64,000 nt of DNA from Photobacterium profundum (GCF_003026285.1 NZ_PYOD01000005.1:1-64000), one strand, 5' to 3'; shown: positions 26,552 to 36,283, numbered from the stretch's first letter. Numbers and translations are program-made. The notes: a model not told the origin generated them from the sequence alone.

Positions 26552-29500
26552 CTATTTAGCAAAAGGGTGTGGTATTTTATCTTTTATCGATACTTCCAAC
26601 TGAGGTGACGCAATGGAGATATCATGTTTGATAAATTTACTTTTGATTCGGCAATGTAAGTCATGGGTTAACCCTAAACGATGCCCTGTTTCTGCCGCAT
26701 AAGCACGTACTTCAAAATTCTGACAGTTTGCCGTTAACCCTAAAAAGAACACTTCAGGTGCGGGGTTATCCAGCACTAATTCACATTCATCGGCAGCTTC
26801 AAATAATAACTGGGTAACTAACTCGCTATCAGATAAATATTGAACACTGATTGTAAGCGTTACTCGAGTAATGGCATCTGACAGTGACCAGTTGATAAAC
26901 TGCTCGGTAACAAAGGATTTGTTAGGCACGATAACTTCTTTGCGATCCCAATCAACGATGGTTGTTGCGCGAGTTTTAATTTTTGCCACAACACCCGTCA
27001 ACTCCCTAATGGTGACGGTATCACCAATTCGAATCGGTTTTTCGAATAAAATAATGATACCAGAAATGAAGTTAGCGAATATTTCCTGCATACCAAAGCC
27101 GATACCGACACCAAGTGCCGCAACAAGCCATTGCATCTTACTCCAATCGAAACCAATCAGCCCAGAGCCGATAATGATACCGGTGAAGATTGCAAAGTAG
27201 CGGGTGAGGGAAGTAATGGCATAACCAGTTCCAGGGCTAAGATCAAGGTGTTGGAGTATGAGTAGTTCCATCGCGCCGGGTAAATCTCGCGCGAGAATAC
27301 CTGTTAAGAAGATAGCGAGAATGGCCAGTAAAACACTCTTAATTGTAATAGCGCTGAGTTGTTCAATACCATTAATGGTACTTGTTACATCCCACAGTGA
27401 GATATCTTCAAGTAGCGTGATAGCTTGATATAAGTCGTCCCATATCAATGATAATACGGCGACATAAATTAGTAATAACAATGAACGTAACAAACGTAAA
27501 GATTGTGCGCTAATTTTATCAAGATCAACTTCTGGTTCTTCTATTTCAATGTGTAATTCACTGCTTATTGGCGCATCATCTTTGTCTTCAAGTACTTCAG
27601 CTTGTCGCTGAGCGATTATTTCCTGGCGTTTTATTTTAGCTCGCTCGAAGGCCAAACGACGTTTTTGAATGAGCATTAAACGCTTTACTAAGTAATAAAT
27701 AAGCAGAGTAATCACACCGATAACGGCAGACATTTCCATCTTATTCATGACGATTTGAGATGAACCTAAATAACCATTTAAAGCCGCATAATTTAAACCT
27801 TGAGGGATTAGAATCAGTGCCCACCAAAAAATGTGGTGTCCAATATGTGCTTTACCTTCAGGCACATCGCCATAAGTCATCGGTAATTTTACTTGCCACA
27901 TGCGCCAGTGAAAATAACTGACGGCAATATTACTGATAATAAAGGCCAAACGCCCGAGAGTACCACTAATATCAATATCACTATAAAGGTAGGTGAAGTT
28001 TTGAATCACCATCATCGGGAGGTAGAACCATAATAGATTCCGATAATGTATAAACGTTTTGTTTACGACACTTTCATCCCAATTAAAGTGGCTGATAAAT
28101 AAGCCATTATCTCTTACTATTTCACGCATAAAACAATAAACAACTAAAGCCAAAGGTAATGATAAAGCTTGGCCTAAATGATGAACGAAAGGGTACTGCC
28201 AGGCAGAGCTGAGTAATAGACCCGTAATGGTGACAATAATGGGTACTGGCCAAGCAAGGCAGAAAGAGAGAAAGACATTGATATAGCTGTAACTGAACTT
28301 GTCTTGTGTCACCTTTCCTATTTTTTGGCTCGTTTTCTCAAGGTATTTAAGCCAACGGCTGCGACACCAATTTAAACTCATAATAATAAGGGCGATAATG
28401 CCGATACCAATAAAGAGCTTTAGTTTTTCTATTACGCCTGGGGCTTTTAATAAATTAACCCATTGGAATGGTGAGAAAAACCATTTTAGTTTCTCCCACG
28501 TATCGGTAATAAGGTTCAGGTTAAACGTTTTGGCATCTGGTGCCCAAAAAAGTCGCTTTGTAGCTTCGGTTTTTAAATCAATAAGCATGTTATTTAACCG
28601 ATCAAAAGCCACGGTTAATGTTGCTTGTTGGTAGATTAAAGTATCTGAAGCAGCTATTATTTTTTTTAATAAAGCCAAATTAGCACTGACGAGTTTTTTG
28701 GCTGTTTGTTGTTGCTCTGACGTAAGGGTTTCGATTTCAGTAAAATTTTTCGCACGTTCAGATAAAGTATCGTGTTGTTGTTGATACTCATATTTATTGA
28801 TTTGGTTCTGAGCAATGTTTTTGTTTAAGGCTTCAATTGGAGGATTAGAGGGTAAACGATCTATTCGGGTTCGAAGGCTTTCACTGAATGCGGGGCTTAA
28901 CTTAAGCCATTCAGACATCATATCTAAGTCATCAGCTGTTTTAGAGACGATGGTGATTTGTTCATTCGTTGTTTTTATCTGTTGCTGTACTTGCTCTCTT
29001 TTTGTAGAGAAGCTACCAAATGAAGATGACAGTCGTTGATTTGTTACAATTAACTGGCGCAGTACTGGTGGCTGATCAATTAAATTTTCTTGTAACTCAT
29101 CACTGTTTTCAATATTCGTATCGGCGCTGGTTCGTAGTACTCGGTTCAGCATGTTTTGCAAGTTATTGCGGTAGGCCTGTCTAGCTTCAATTTCTAAATT
29201 GGCATAGGTGATTTTCAATTTAGTTAACGTACGACGATTACCTGAACTAAGTTGTTCAGCTTCCAGCATAAAGACTTGGCTAATATAAAACTGTTGTTCG
29301 ATTTTTAATAACAGGGTTTCATTCAGAGCAGCGGTATCGCTACTGTCATGCTGAGTCTTTGCTAGTTTGGTTTCCACTTTCTTTATTTTTACCCGAAGTG
29401 CTTCTGATTGATAAGAAAACTCATCAATCCCATGTTCAATTTCAAGTAGAAGATTTTTGTCATTTTTTCGTGTGACCTCTAATTGAACTAAAGCGCTGTC

Positions 29501-29860
29501 TTGATCGGCAATTTCAAGGGTTAACTCTTCTTTGCCCCACTCAAAAAAATCAGGAAATTCAGTTGAAGAATAAGCGGCAATTTTTTGTTTTAGTTTATCA
29601 GCCTCTTGCGGGAATGTTTCAGTAACCATCTGGTACTGACGTGTTCTAATATTAAATTCTTTAGTTTTATCAATCTGGTTTTGTGCTTGTAAATAGCTAT
29701 CAAGTTCTTTGATTGTTTCGGGGGTGTTCGGTAATTGGTTAAGTTCTTCAATTTTGCTGGTTAACGCAGCCTGCGAATCTTCAATCTCGTCTGCTATCGT
29801 CGAAAATGCAGTAAGAAGAGACAGAAAGAGGAAAAAGATAAAGTGGTGCGCTTTTAACAT
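26552..29860 (-). CDS. Large mechanosensitive channel of the MscK/MscM (KefA) type
   Basis: This 1102-residue MscS-superfamily channel opens under membrane tension to release solutes. It has a signal peptide (residues 1-23), a long periplasmic coiled-coil domain (to about 470), then about eleven membrane segments. The C-terminal MscS core has the pore helix ALGVGIGFGMQEIFANFISG and the beta domain FEKPIRIGDTVTI. The length is close to that of both MscK (about 1120) and MscM (about 1107), and I cannot choose between them. It is a single gene divergent from the tRNA-Ser cluster. Confidence 0.9.
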   Translation of the reverse strand: MLKAHHFIFFLFLSLLTAFSTIADEIEDSQAALTSKIEELNQLPNTPETIKELDSYLQAQNQIDKTKEFNIRTRQYQMVTETFPQEADKLKQKIAAYSSTEFPDFFEWGKEELTLEIADQDSALVQLEVTRKNDKNLLLEIEHGIDEFSYQSEALRVKIKKVETKLAKTQHDSSDTAALNETLLLKIEQQFYISQVFMLEAEQLSSGNRRTLTKLKITYANLEIEARQAYRNNLQNMLNRVLRTSADTNIENSDELQENLIDQPPVLRQLIVTNQRLSSSFGSFSTKREQVQQQIKTTNEQITIVSKTADDLDMMSEWLKLSPAFSESLRTRIDRLPSNPPIEALNKNIAQNQINKYEYQQQHDTLSERAKNFTEIETLTSEQQQTAKKLVSANLALLKKIIAASDTLIYQQATLTVAFDRLNNMLIDLKTEATKRLFWAPDAKTFNLNLITDTWEKLKWFFSPFQWVNLLKAPGVIEKLKLFIGIGIIALIIMSLNWCRSRWLKYLEKTSQKIGKVTQDKFSYSYINVFLSFCLAWPVPIIVTITGLLLSSAWQYPFVHHLGQALSLPLALVVYCFMREIVRDNGLFISHFNWDESVVNKTFIHYRNLLWFYLPMMVIQNFTYLYSDIDISGTLGRLAFIISNIAVSYFHWRMWQVKLPMTYGDVPEGKAHIGHHIFWWALILIPQGLNYAALNGYLGSSQIVMNKMEMSAVIGVITLLIYYLVKRLMLIQKRRLAFERAKIKRQEIIAQRQAEVLEDKDDAPISSELHIEIEEPEVDLDKISAQSLRLLRSLLLLIYVAVLSLIWDDLYQAITLLEDISLWDVTSTINGIEQLSAITIKSVLLAILAIFLTGILARDLPGAMELLILQHLDLSPGTGYAITSLTRYFAIFTGIIIGSGLIGFDWSKMQWLVAALGVGIGFGMQEIFANFISGIIILFEKPIRIGDTVTIRELTGVVAKIKTRATTIVDWDRKEVIVPNKSFVTEQFINWSLSDAITRVTLTISVQYLSDSELVTQLLFEAADECELVLDNPAPEVFFLGLTANCQNFEVRAYAAETGHRLGLTHDLHCRIKSKFIKHDISIASPQLEVSIKDKIPHPFAK

Positions 29861-30036
29861 AGATATGCCTATATAAAATCCATAATCATGAAGGCTCTAA
29901 ACCATAAACTTACGATAAAACGTATTGAATTACTTCAAAATAAAAGTGTAGCAGTGAATAAATAGAATTGATTGGCTTAAGAATAAGGCGATTTGGGCTA
30001 ATAGTCGACAAACAAGAGTTGTTTGAAGAAAACCCC

Positions 30037-30065
30037 TTGACCCTATCGTTCTAAAACATTACATT
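30037..30065 (+). promoter_or_regulatory. Probable promoter of the tRNA-Ser pair
   Basis: A TTGACC -35 (30037-30042) and a TACATT -10 (30060-30065) are separated by 17 bases, about 40 bases before the first tRNA. Confidence 0.45.
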
Positions 30066-30103
30066 AGCCGCCGTTGAGACGTAGAGCGTCTTGGCAACAA
30101 TGT

Positions 30104-30191
30104 GGTGAGGTGTCCGAGTGGCTGAAGGAGCACGCCTGGAAAGTGTGTATACGGCAACGTATCGAGGGTTCGAATCCCTCCCTCACCGCCA
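30104..30191 (+). tRNA. tRNA-Ser (GGA), second copy
   Basis: This 88-nt type II tRNA is identical to 17843-17930, with anticodon GGA and an encoded CCA. It is 24 bases upstream of a tRNA-Ser(TGA) and is probably cotranscribed with it. Confidence 0.96.
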
Positions 30192-30215
30192 TATCTCTTT
30201 TAGAGATATAAAGAC

Positions 30216-30306
30216 GGAGAGATGGCTGAGTGGTCGAAAGCACCGGTCTTGAAAACCGGCAAGGGTTTATAGCCCTTCTAGGGTTCAAATCCCTATCTCT
30301 CCGCCA
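30216..30306 (+). tRNA. tRNA-Ser (TGA)
   Basis: This 91-nt type II tRNA has a long variable arm, anticodon TGA in the loop CTTGAAA and an encoded CCA. A terminator hairpin (CCGCTA/TAGCGG then T residues, 30319-30343) follows. Confidence 0.96.
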
Positions 30307-30499
30307 CATTCAAAGAAACCGCTACTCTGTTAGCGGTTTTTTTACGCCTGAAGTTTGCTAATCAGATAGGGATGCAGAACCCTAGACTGGGTTCACCTGA
30401 GCGAAGCGAAAGCACATTGCCCGTACCGAAGGTGCGAAAAGGCAATAGCCCGAAGGGTACGAGCTTGCGAGTAATAAATCCCTATCTCTCCGCCACATT
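30287..30499 (+). repeat. Duplicated 3' end of tRNA-Ser(TGA)
   Basis: The last 20 bases of the tRNA plus four flanking bases (30287-30310) are repeated exactly at 30476-30499, without the rest of a tRNA. This is either the tail of a deleted tRNA-Ser copy or an att-like direct repeat. No integrase gene lies between the copies. Confidence 0.8.
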
Positions 30500-30673
30500 T
30501 ATCAGCGCCCTTTTTGCGTCTAGCGTATGTGGTAAGAGAGATTTGTTCCAAATCCACCTCACCCAGAACACTCCACCAGATTCAAAGAAAACGCTACTCT
30601 GTTAGCGTTTTTTTACGTCTGAATTTTGCTAATCAAATAGGGATGCAAAACCCTATACTGGGTTCACCTGAGC
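30308..30673 (+). repeat. Duplicated 95-bp terminator/spacer unit downstream of the tRNAs
   Basis: The segment 30308-30402 (containing the GCTACTCTGTTAGC terminator hairpin, then GGGATGC and GGGTTCACCTGAGC) recurs at 30580-30673 with about ten differences. The space between copies holds a run of short palindromic modules (for example GAGCGAAGCGAAAGC, then ATTGCC...GGCAAT and CGTACC...GGTACG). The layout looks like an array of tRNA plus spacer units that collapsed by recombination. Confidence 0.75.
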
Positions 30674-30803
30674 TATATTTTCCTCTCTCTTTAATACCTT
30701 GCAGTCCCAAAAATGAGAAAGTGACTTACACTTAATACAGGATAGTCGCAGGCAATTAATGTAGTTAGCTTGTTTAATTATGCCGTGAAAATGGGTCTTA
30801 TCT

Positions 30804-30980
30804 ATGGGTAAATTTCTGTATGTTTATCTACTTGGTATGCTAATGGTTGGCTGTACTAGCACGACAGCCATTCATCAACCTGATCATCAGTTTCGTCAAC
30901 AATATATGGAACTCTATAGAACGATGGAGATGACACCAAAGACATACCCGATTCTTATTCTACAGCCGAGTGAAGCATGA
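30804..30980 (+). CDS. Small predicted lipoprotein (58 residues)
   Basis: I do not recognise this protein. It starts MGKFLYVYLLGMLMVGC, a short signal sequence ending in a lipobox-like M-V-G-C with Cys17 as the acylation site. A polar 41-residue remainder contains RQQYMELYRTMEMTPKTYP. It ends 29 bases before a clear intrinsic terminator (31010-31029), so it forms a self-contained gene. It is probably anchored in the envelope. Confidence 0.6.
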   Translation: MGKFLYVYLLGMLMVGCTSTTAIHQPDHQFRQQYMELYRTMEMTPKTYPILILQPSEA

Positions 30981-31009
30981 GCAGAGGTAGCCATTTGTAA
31001 AATAACAAC

Positions 31010-31029
31010 GAGCCTGAGGGCTCTTTTTT
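31010..31029 (+). terminator. Terminator after the small lipoprotein gene
   Basis: The stem GAGCC/GGCTC with loop TGAG is followed by six T residues. Confidence 0.8.
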
Positions 31030-31187
31030 ATGAAAGGTTAGATCATACAGTGGGTAAGAAATCAGGGTTAATCATTAGGTAAAGCGTGAATATTGAGTTT
31101 GGGATGAGGAGAAAACTCCGGTAATATCATCATGCCAAGTCGGTATCGGGTATGGGTATCATGAGCCCCAATAAGTAGGAATTTTCC

Positions 31188-32390
31188 ATGATTATTGAAC
31201 CAGTAGTAAAGGGGGTTGTTGCACGTTCAGCGCATCCATTTGGTTGCCAGCAGGCTATCCGCAATCAGATCAATTATGTGAGAACGGCTGACCCCGTTAC
31301 TGATGGGCCGAAAAAAGTATTGGTGCTTGGCGCCTCGTCGGGGTTTGGTCTGGCATCTCGTATTTCACTGGCTTTTGGTGGTTCGATGGCAGATACCATT
31401 GGTATTTCTTTCGAGCGAGGGCCGAGTGAAAAAGGTGTAGGCACCGCGGGTTGGTATAATAATATTTTCTTTCGCGAAGAAGCTGAAAAAGCGGGTTTAA
31501 TCGGTAAAAATTTCATTGGTGATGCTTTCTCGCCACAAATGCGCCAACAGGTTATTGAGTATATAAAGACAGAATTTGGTGGCCAGCTTGATTTGGTTGT
31601 ATATAGCTTGGCAACGGGAGTAAGGCCGAACCCTGAAACCGGAGAGTTATGGCGTTCGTCAATCAAGACCATGGGTGAGCCTGTAACAGGGCCGACGATC
31701 AACATCGAAACCGACACAATGGAACAGATGACGATTGGGACTGCGACACCAGAAGAAGTTGAAGACACTGAAAAGGTGATGGGCGGAGAAGATTGGGCGA
31801 GTTGGATTGACATTCTGTCTGATGCGGGTGTTCTGGCGACTGGCTGTAAAACGGTGGCCTATTCGTATGTTGGCCCTAAAGCGACGTATCCCATTTATCA
31901 CCAAGGAACATTAGGCAGAGCTAAGGCGCATTTGCATGCAACAGCTGATCAGCTTAATAACAAGATGTCTGAAATGGGGGGTGAGGCTTATGTGTCTGTC
32001 TGTAAAGCGTTAGTCACTAAAGCCAGTGTTTTTATTCCTGCCTTTTCGCCCTATATTCTAGCTTTGTTTAAGGTGATGAAAGACAAAGGTGTACATGAAG
32101 GATGTATTGAGCAGATGCAGCGACTCTATGCTCAACGTCTTTACGGAAAAGACAAAATAGTACCCGTTGATGATAACCGTTTGATCCGTGTTGATGATTG
32201 GGAATTAGAGGACGACATTCAGCAGCAAGTGAGTGAGTTAATGGCAAAAATCACCCCTGAAAACTTTACTACAATGGGGGATTACCAAGGTTATAAAACC
32301 GATTTTATGCAGTTAAATGGCTTTGATTTAGAAGGCGTTGATTATCAAGCAGATATTAGCTTTGAAACGCTAACGCAATTAGTGGCATAA
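31188..32390 (+). CDS. fabV: FabV, NADH-dependent enoyl-ACP reductase
   Basis: FabV reduces the trans-2-enoyl-ACP double bond in the last step of fatty-acid elongation, and it is the triclosan-resistant alternative to FabI. It has 400 residues. The N-terminal cofactor motif VLVLGASSGFGLASRI and the catalytic Y-x8-K in YHQGTLGRAK match the family. It is followed immediately by an alpha/beta hydrolase gene, probably cotranscribed. Confidence 0.95.
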   Translation: MIIEPVVKGVVARSAHPFGCQQAIRNQINYVRTADPVTDGPKKVLVLGASSGFGLASRISLAFGGSMADTIGISFERGPSEKGVGTAGWYNNIFFREEAEKAGLIGKNFIGDAFSPQMRQQVIEYIKTEFGGQLDLVVYSLATGVRPNPETGELWRSSIKTMGEPVTGPTINIETDTMEQMTIGTATPEEVEDTEKVMGGEDWASWIDILSDAGVLATGCKTVAYSYVGPKATYPIYHQGTLGRAKAHLHATADQLNNKMSEMGGEAYVSVCKALVTKASVFIPAFSPYILALFKVMKDKGVHEGCIEQMQRLYAQRLYGKDKIVPVDDNRLIRVDDWELEDDIQQQVSELMAKITPENFTTMGDYQGYKTDFMQLNGFDLEGVDYQADISFETLTQLVA

Positions 32391-32408
32391 ATGCATAAGG
32401 GTCATGTC

Positions 32409-33344
32409 ATGCGCCAAGTCAGTGAAAAACTACAGCCATGGCTTGAAGGTTTTAACCTGCAAGTAGCAGTATTAATTGAAAATGGTTTCAAACCGACAGC
32501 AACCAATGCCCGTGAAGGGCTAGCCAATTTAACGAAAGGTTTGGTTACTGATATTCCCGCTATTGCTTGGGTTCAAGATGATGTTGTCATCAACGATGAA
32601 TGTAATGTACCTGTACGTATTTACCATCCGGCACCAGAGCAGGCTTTACCTGTTTTGGTTTATTACCATGGTGGTGGGCATATGGCCGGCAGTATTACGG
32701 TTTATGATCCTATCTGTCGGAAATTAGCGATAGCAACCCAGCATGTAGTGGTGGCTGTCGATTATCGGCTGGCGCCAGAATGGCCGTATCCTGCGGGTGT
32801 AAATGATGCTTATGCTGTTGTGAAAGGTATTTGGACAACATTGGATAGCTGTCAGATCCGGTATCAACAAGAATTAGTGATTGCAGGCGACTCTGGTGGT
32901 GGTGCATTGGTGGCAGCGGTAAGTGAACAGGCGCAATTTGATGATATGGTGAATATTGCCAAGCAAGTGATGATTTACCCAAGTCTTGACTACACCATGA
33001 ACTCAGGTTCGATGGAACAAAATGCAACCGGATACTTGCTTCAGAAAGGCAAGGTAGCGTGGTATTTTGATAATTATTTACAAAATAATGAAGACCGCCA
33101 ACGGGTTTCTCCATTATATGGCCGCTTTACCCCTGCATTGCCAGAAACCTTACTCTTTACTGTTGAGTTTTGCCCGCTTCGTGATGACGGGGTAAGCTAT
33201 TGCAAAAAGGTTGAAGCGACTGGCGTGCAGGTTGAGCATGTACATTTCCCCGATATGATCCACGCCTTTATGAATATGGAAGATTTGGTAAAAAAAGAGT
33301 GCGCTCAAGTTTACCAAACCATTGCCCGTTTTCTACGCACCTAA
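32409..33344 (+). CDS. Alpha/beta hydrolase, hormone-sensitive-lipase-like esterase
   Basis: This 311-residue cytoplasmic esterase/lipase has the oxyanion motif HGGG (in YYHGGGHMAG) and the nucleophile in GDSGGG. A C-terminal aspartate and histidine (DDGVSYC, DMIHAFMNM) complete the triad. In-frame ATGs at 32391 and 32409 are both possible, and AAGGGTCATGTC before the second favours 32409. It follows fabV closely and converges with nasA, leaving only 15 bases between stops. The natural substrate is unknown. Confidence 0.85.
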   Translation: MRQVSEKLQPWLEGFNLQVAVLIENGFKPTATNAREGLANLTKGLVTDIPAIAWVQDDVVINDECNVPVRIYHPAPEQALPVLVYYHGGGHMAGSITVYDPICRKLAIATQHVVVAVDYRLAPEWPYPAGVNDAYAVVKGIWTTLDSCQIRYQQELVIAGDSGGGALVAAVSEQAQFDDMVNIAKQVMIYPSLDYTMNSGSMEQNATGYLLQKGKVAWYFDNYLQNNEDRQRVSPLYGRFTPALPETLLFTVEFCPLRDDGVSYCKKVEATGVQVEHVHFPDMIHAFMNMEDLVKKECAQVYQTIARFLRT

Positions 33345-33359
33345 GCGCGGTATGTTGTA

Positions 33360-36038
33360 TCAGACTGCTGATAAAAGAATGCATTCTTCCTCTAATATTT
33401 GTTGTAACTCTGAAACACAACTTCCGCAGCCTGTTCCTGCTTTTGTGCATGCACTTATTTGATCGACTGATTTTAGGTGTTGTTCTCTAATGGCTTGGCA
33501 AATTGTATTTCTTCCAACTTGTTTGCACGCACAAATAGTTTTCCCTGCCGCTAATTTCCCCTCAGCAGTACCCGATATGAGTGAGCGCTCGACGGCAATG
33601 TCGATAGGTTCATCCAATAAGTTTTGTAGCCAATCTAAATCTTGTTGCTGCAAGTCATTAGCGACGAGATAGCAACTGCGTAAACGTTGTTTCTCGATAT
33701 TTGCGTAGCGATATTGCCCGCTACTTGCTCCATTGAAGCTCAACTCACGCCCATTTTCGTGTTGGCAGTATTGTGAAAGGCGCAACATTAACTGTTCCGG
33801 TAATAAACAACTTGCGATTCGGTATAGATACCCGCCTGTCACTTTCTGACGTACCCAATAATCAAACTCGGTAATATCAAGAACCGTGCTGGATAGCAGC
33901 ATAGCTTCACTTTTATAAGCGAAAGAGGCAATGGATACAGGAGTAAACTTGAACTCGGGTTGGCCTGATATATCGTCTGTTTTTGGGCTTATTAAGTTAC
34001 AGACTTTACCGGCACTGGATGTCACGTTATTCCAATGTATCGGCATAAAGAGTTGCCCTTTGCCGACCTGTTTTGATATTTCAACCCGTACCTGAGCACT
34101 ACCGAATGGGCTAGTGAGCGTAGCTATTGTATCGTGTTGTAGCGCATAATGTTCTGCATCTACCGGGTTAATAGATACAAAAGGTTCTGGTTTATGATCC
34201 CCTAAACGTGCTGATAATCCTGTTCGCGTCATGGTGTGCCATTGATCGCGAATACGGCCACTGTTTAACGATAAAGGGTAGTCAGTATTACATTGTAAAG
34301 CGGTTGGTTGGTGCTGCACGGCAATGAACTGCGCTTTTCCTGAAGGGGTAAAAAAACGGCCATCAGCGAAGAGACGCTTGTGCGTAATTTCTTTGTCAAT
34401 ATGTAGAACTGGCCACTGTTGTGGTGGTAATTGTGCGTACTGTTCAGTGGTTAGATGAGCGAGGCCGGTTAAGTTTAAATCACGTTTAGCATTATCGAGC
34501 CCTGTCATTATGGCGTATTCATTAAAAATTTCGGCTTCATGCTGATAAGTAAATGCCTTAGTAAAGCCCATCGCTTTTGCGACCTCACTGATTATCCACC
34601 AATCAGGTTTACCTTCACCAGGAGTAGGTAATAAGCGTCGTTGACGTGATATACGACGCTCTGAATTAGTGACAGTACCCGATTTTTCACTCCAACCTTG
34701 TGCCGGTAAAAGTACATCTGCACAACGGGTGGTATCGGTATCTGCAATGCAGTCAGACACCACAACCAGCGGGCATTTTTTGAGTGCGCGTTTAATTTTT
34801 TCTGCATCTGGCAAGCTGACGACAGGGTTCGTTGCCATTATCCAAATTGCTTTAATTTTACCATTATCAATTGCATCAAATAGCTCAATGGCTTTTAAAC
34901 CTGGCTGAGTGGTAAGTGAGTCAGTTTGCCAATAGTCGCTGATTAATTGGTGATGTGTTGGGTTACCAAAATCCATATGGGACGCTAAAGTATTGGCAAG
35001 CCCGCCCACTTCACGTCCACCCATTGCGTTAGGCTGACCCGTAACAGAAAACGGTCCCGATCCTGGTTTACCTATTCGTCCCATCGCAAGGTGACAGTTT
35101 AAAATGCTATTTACTTTATCTGTGCCTTGAATCGATTGATTGACCCCCTGTGAGTATAGGGTGACGACCTTGTCAGTTTTGGCGTACAAACGATAAAAAG
35201 CGTTTAACTGCTCAATCGATAAACCTGTTTTTTCGGCAACCGTTGCAATATCGGCAGCATCTTTAGTAGCAAGATCTACTGCCTGTTCGAAACCTTCGGT
35301 ATGTGCGTTGATATAAGCGTGATTCAGCTGGTGGTGTTGTTTAAGGTAGCTGAGTAAACCGTTAAACAAAGCCACGTCAGAGCCTGCGTTTAATGCTAAG
35401 TGCTGATTGGCGATCTCGCAGGTATCTGTTTTTCTTGGATCGATCACGATCACCTGCAGGTTGGGGCGGCGTTGTTTCTCGGCTTTAATACGCTGATATA
35501 GAACAGGGTGGCACCATGCGAGGTTTGAACCTGTAATAACGATCATATCGGCAAGCTCAAGATCTTCATAACAGCCCGGTACTGTGTCAGAACCAAATGC
35601 CCGCTTATGCCCAGCGACACTTGATGACATACATAAGCGTGAATTGGTATCGATATTGCCACTGCCAATAAAGCCTTTCATCAATTTATTCGCGACATAA
35701 TAATCTTCAGTTAATAGCTGCCCTGAAACATAAAAGGCAACAGCATCTTTACCATGCTGTTCAATAATGTCTGAAAATTGTGTTGCCACGTGCTTAATCG
35801 CACTGTTCCAATCGACGTTTTGACCATCGATTGAGGGGTATTGTAGACGCCCTTCATGCGTGACTGTTTCGCCAAGGGCGAGCCCTTTTGAACATAAACG
35901 GCCATAGTTTGCTGGGTGATCAGTATCGCCTCGAATATCGAGTTGACCGCTGGCAGTAGGCTTCGCTTCAATGCCACATCCTACGCCACAATATGCACAA
36001 GTACTTTTAACCCAAGGGGTGACTTTGTTTATTGCCAC
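33360..36038 (-). CDS. nasA: NasA, assimilatory nitrate reductase catalytic subunit
   Basis: This molybdopterin enzyme reduces nitrate to nitrite for assimilation. It has 892 residues. An N-terminal 4Fe-4S site is formed by Cys14, Cys17, Cys21 and the cysteine of YGRLCSKG. The Mo-bisMGD domains follow (SRLCMSSSVAGHKRAFG, MGRIGKPGSGPFSVTGQPNAMGGRE). A C-terminal Bfd-like 2Fe-2S domain has CACKQVG and AGTGCGSC. The GTG at 36038 follows AAGGAGAAGGATT. An ATG at 36110 is in frame but lies upstream of the sigma-54 promoter, so it cannot be the start of that transcript. Confidence 0.95.
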   Translation of the reverse strand: MAINKVTPWVKSTCAYCGVGCGIEAKPTASGQLDIRGDTDHPANYGRLCSKGLALGETVTHEGRLQYPSIDGQNVDWNSAIKHVATQFSDIIEQHGKDAVAFYVSGQLLTEDYYVANKLMKGFIGSGNIDTNSRLCMSSSVAGHKRAFGSDTVPGCYEDLELADMIVITGSNLAWCHPVLYQRIKAEKQRRPNLQVIVIDPRKTDTCEIANQHLALNAGSDVALFNGLLSYLKQHHQLNHAYINAHTEGFEQAVDLATKDAADIATVAEKTGLSIEQLNAFYRLYAKTDKVVTLYSQGVNQSIQGTDKVNSILNCHLAMGRIGKPGSGPFSVTGQPNAMGGREVGGLANTLASHMDFGNPTHHQLISDYWQTDSLTTQPGLKAIELFDAIDNGKIKAIWIMATNPVVSLPDAEKIKRALKKCPLVVVSDCIADTDTTRCADVLLPAQGWSEKSGTVTNSERRISRQRRLLPTPGEGKPDWWIISEVAKAMGFTKAFTYQHEAEIFNEYAIMTGLDNAKRDLNLTGLAHLTTEQYAQLPPQQWPVLHIDKEITHKRLFADGRFFTPSGKAQFIAVQHQPTALQCNTDYPLSLNSGRIRDQWHTMTRTGLSARLGDHKPEPFVSINPVDAEHYALQHDTIATLTSPFGSAQVRVEISKQVGKGQLFMPIHWNNVTSSAGKVCNLISPKTDDISGQPEFKFTPVSIASFAYKSEAMLLSSTVLDITEFDYWVRQKVTGGYLYRIASCLLPEQLMLRLSQYCQHENGRELSFNGASSGQYRYANIEKQRLRSCYLVANDLQQQDLDWLQNLLDEPIDIAVERSLISGTAEGKLAAGKTICACKQVGRNTICQAIREQHLKSVDQISACTKAGTGCGSCVSELQQILEEECILLSAV

Positions 36039-36091
36039 AATCCTTCTCCTTAGCCTGTTCAGCTTTCTCTTTCTGGTTATATAAGAGACTG

Positions 36092-36107
36092 AGCAATAAC
36101 TACGCCA
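36092..36107 (-). promoter_or_regulatory. Sigma-54 promoter of nasA
   Basis: On the minus strand TGGCGTAGTTATTGCT has the -24 GG (36106-36105) and -12 GC (36094-36093) exactly ten bases apart, matching TGGCAC-N5-TTGCW well. Transcription would begin near 36081, about 43 bases before the GTG start. Confidence 0.75.
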
Positions 36108-36197
36108 CATTGAGATAAGTGCTAAAACTCATGCTAGAGAAAGTATTAATTCTTACTTAACAATTGGTTACGGAGTTATATGATCAAAAATATAGTT

Positions 36198-36216
36198 TAG
36201 GTGATATTTTCACCTA
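36198..36216. promoter_or_regulatory. Inverted repeat in the nasA-cobA control region
   Basis: A perfect 7-bp dyad TAGGTGA-N5-TCACCTA lies between the divergent promoters. It could be an operator for a further regulator, which I cannot identify. Confidence 0.4.
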
Positions 36217-36266
36217 CTACTTAAGGGTTAATGCATCAAAAGTCGATGCTTTATTCTGGTGTCTCA

Positions 36267-36283
36267 CGCACTCATTCTGTGCA
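36267..36283. promoter_or_regulatory. Probable NtrC binding site
   Basis: CGCACT-CATTC-TGTGCA fits the 17-bp NtrC consensus TGCACY-N5-GGTGCA with two mismatches. It lies about 165 bases upstream of the cobA start site and 195 bases from the nasA start site, as expected for an enhancer shared by two sigma-54 promoters. Confidence 0.55.

Noticed and set aside
30064..30309. Minus-strand 81-codon frame across two tRNA genes
   Set aside because: It is the antisense of tRNA-Ser genes, a well-known source of false proteins.
30541..30580. Possible remnant of another tRNA 3' arm ending CACTCCACCA
   Set aside because: A hairpin like a T arm can be drawn, but no acceptor, D or anticodon arm is found upstream.
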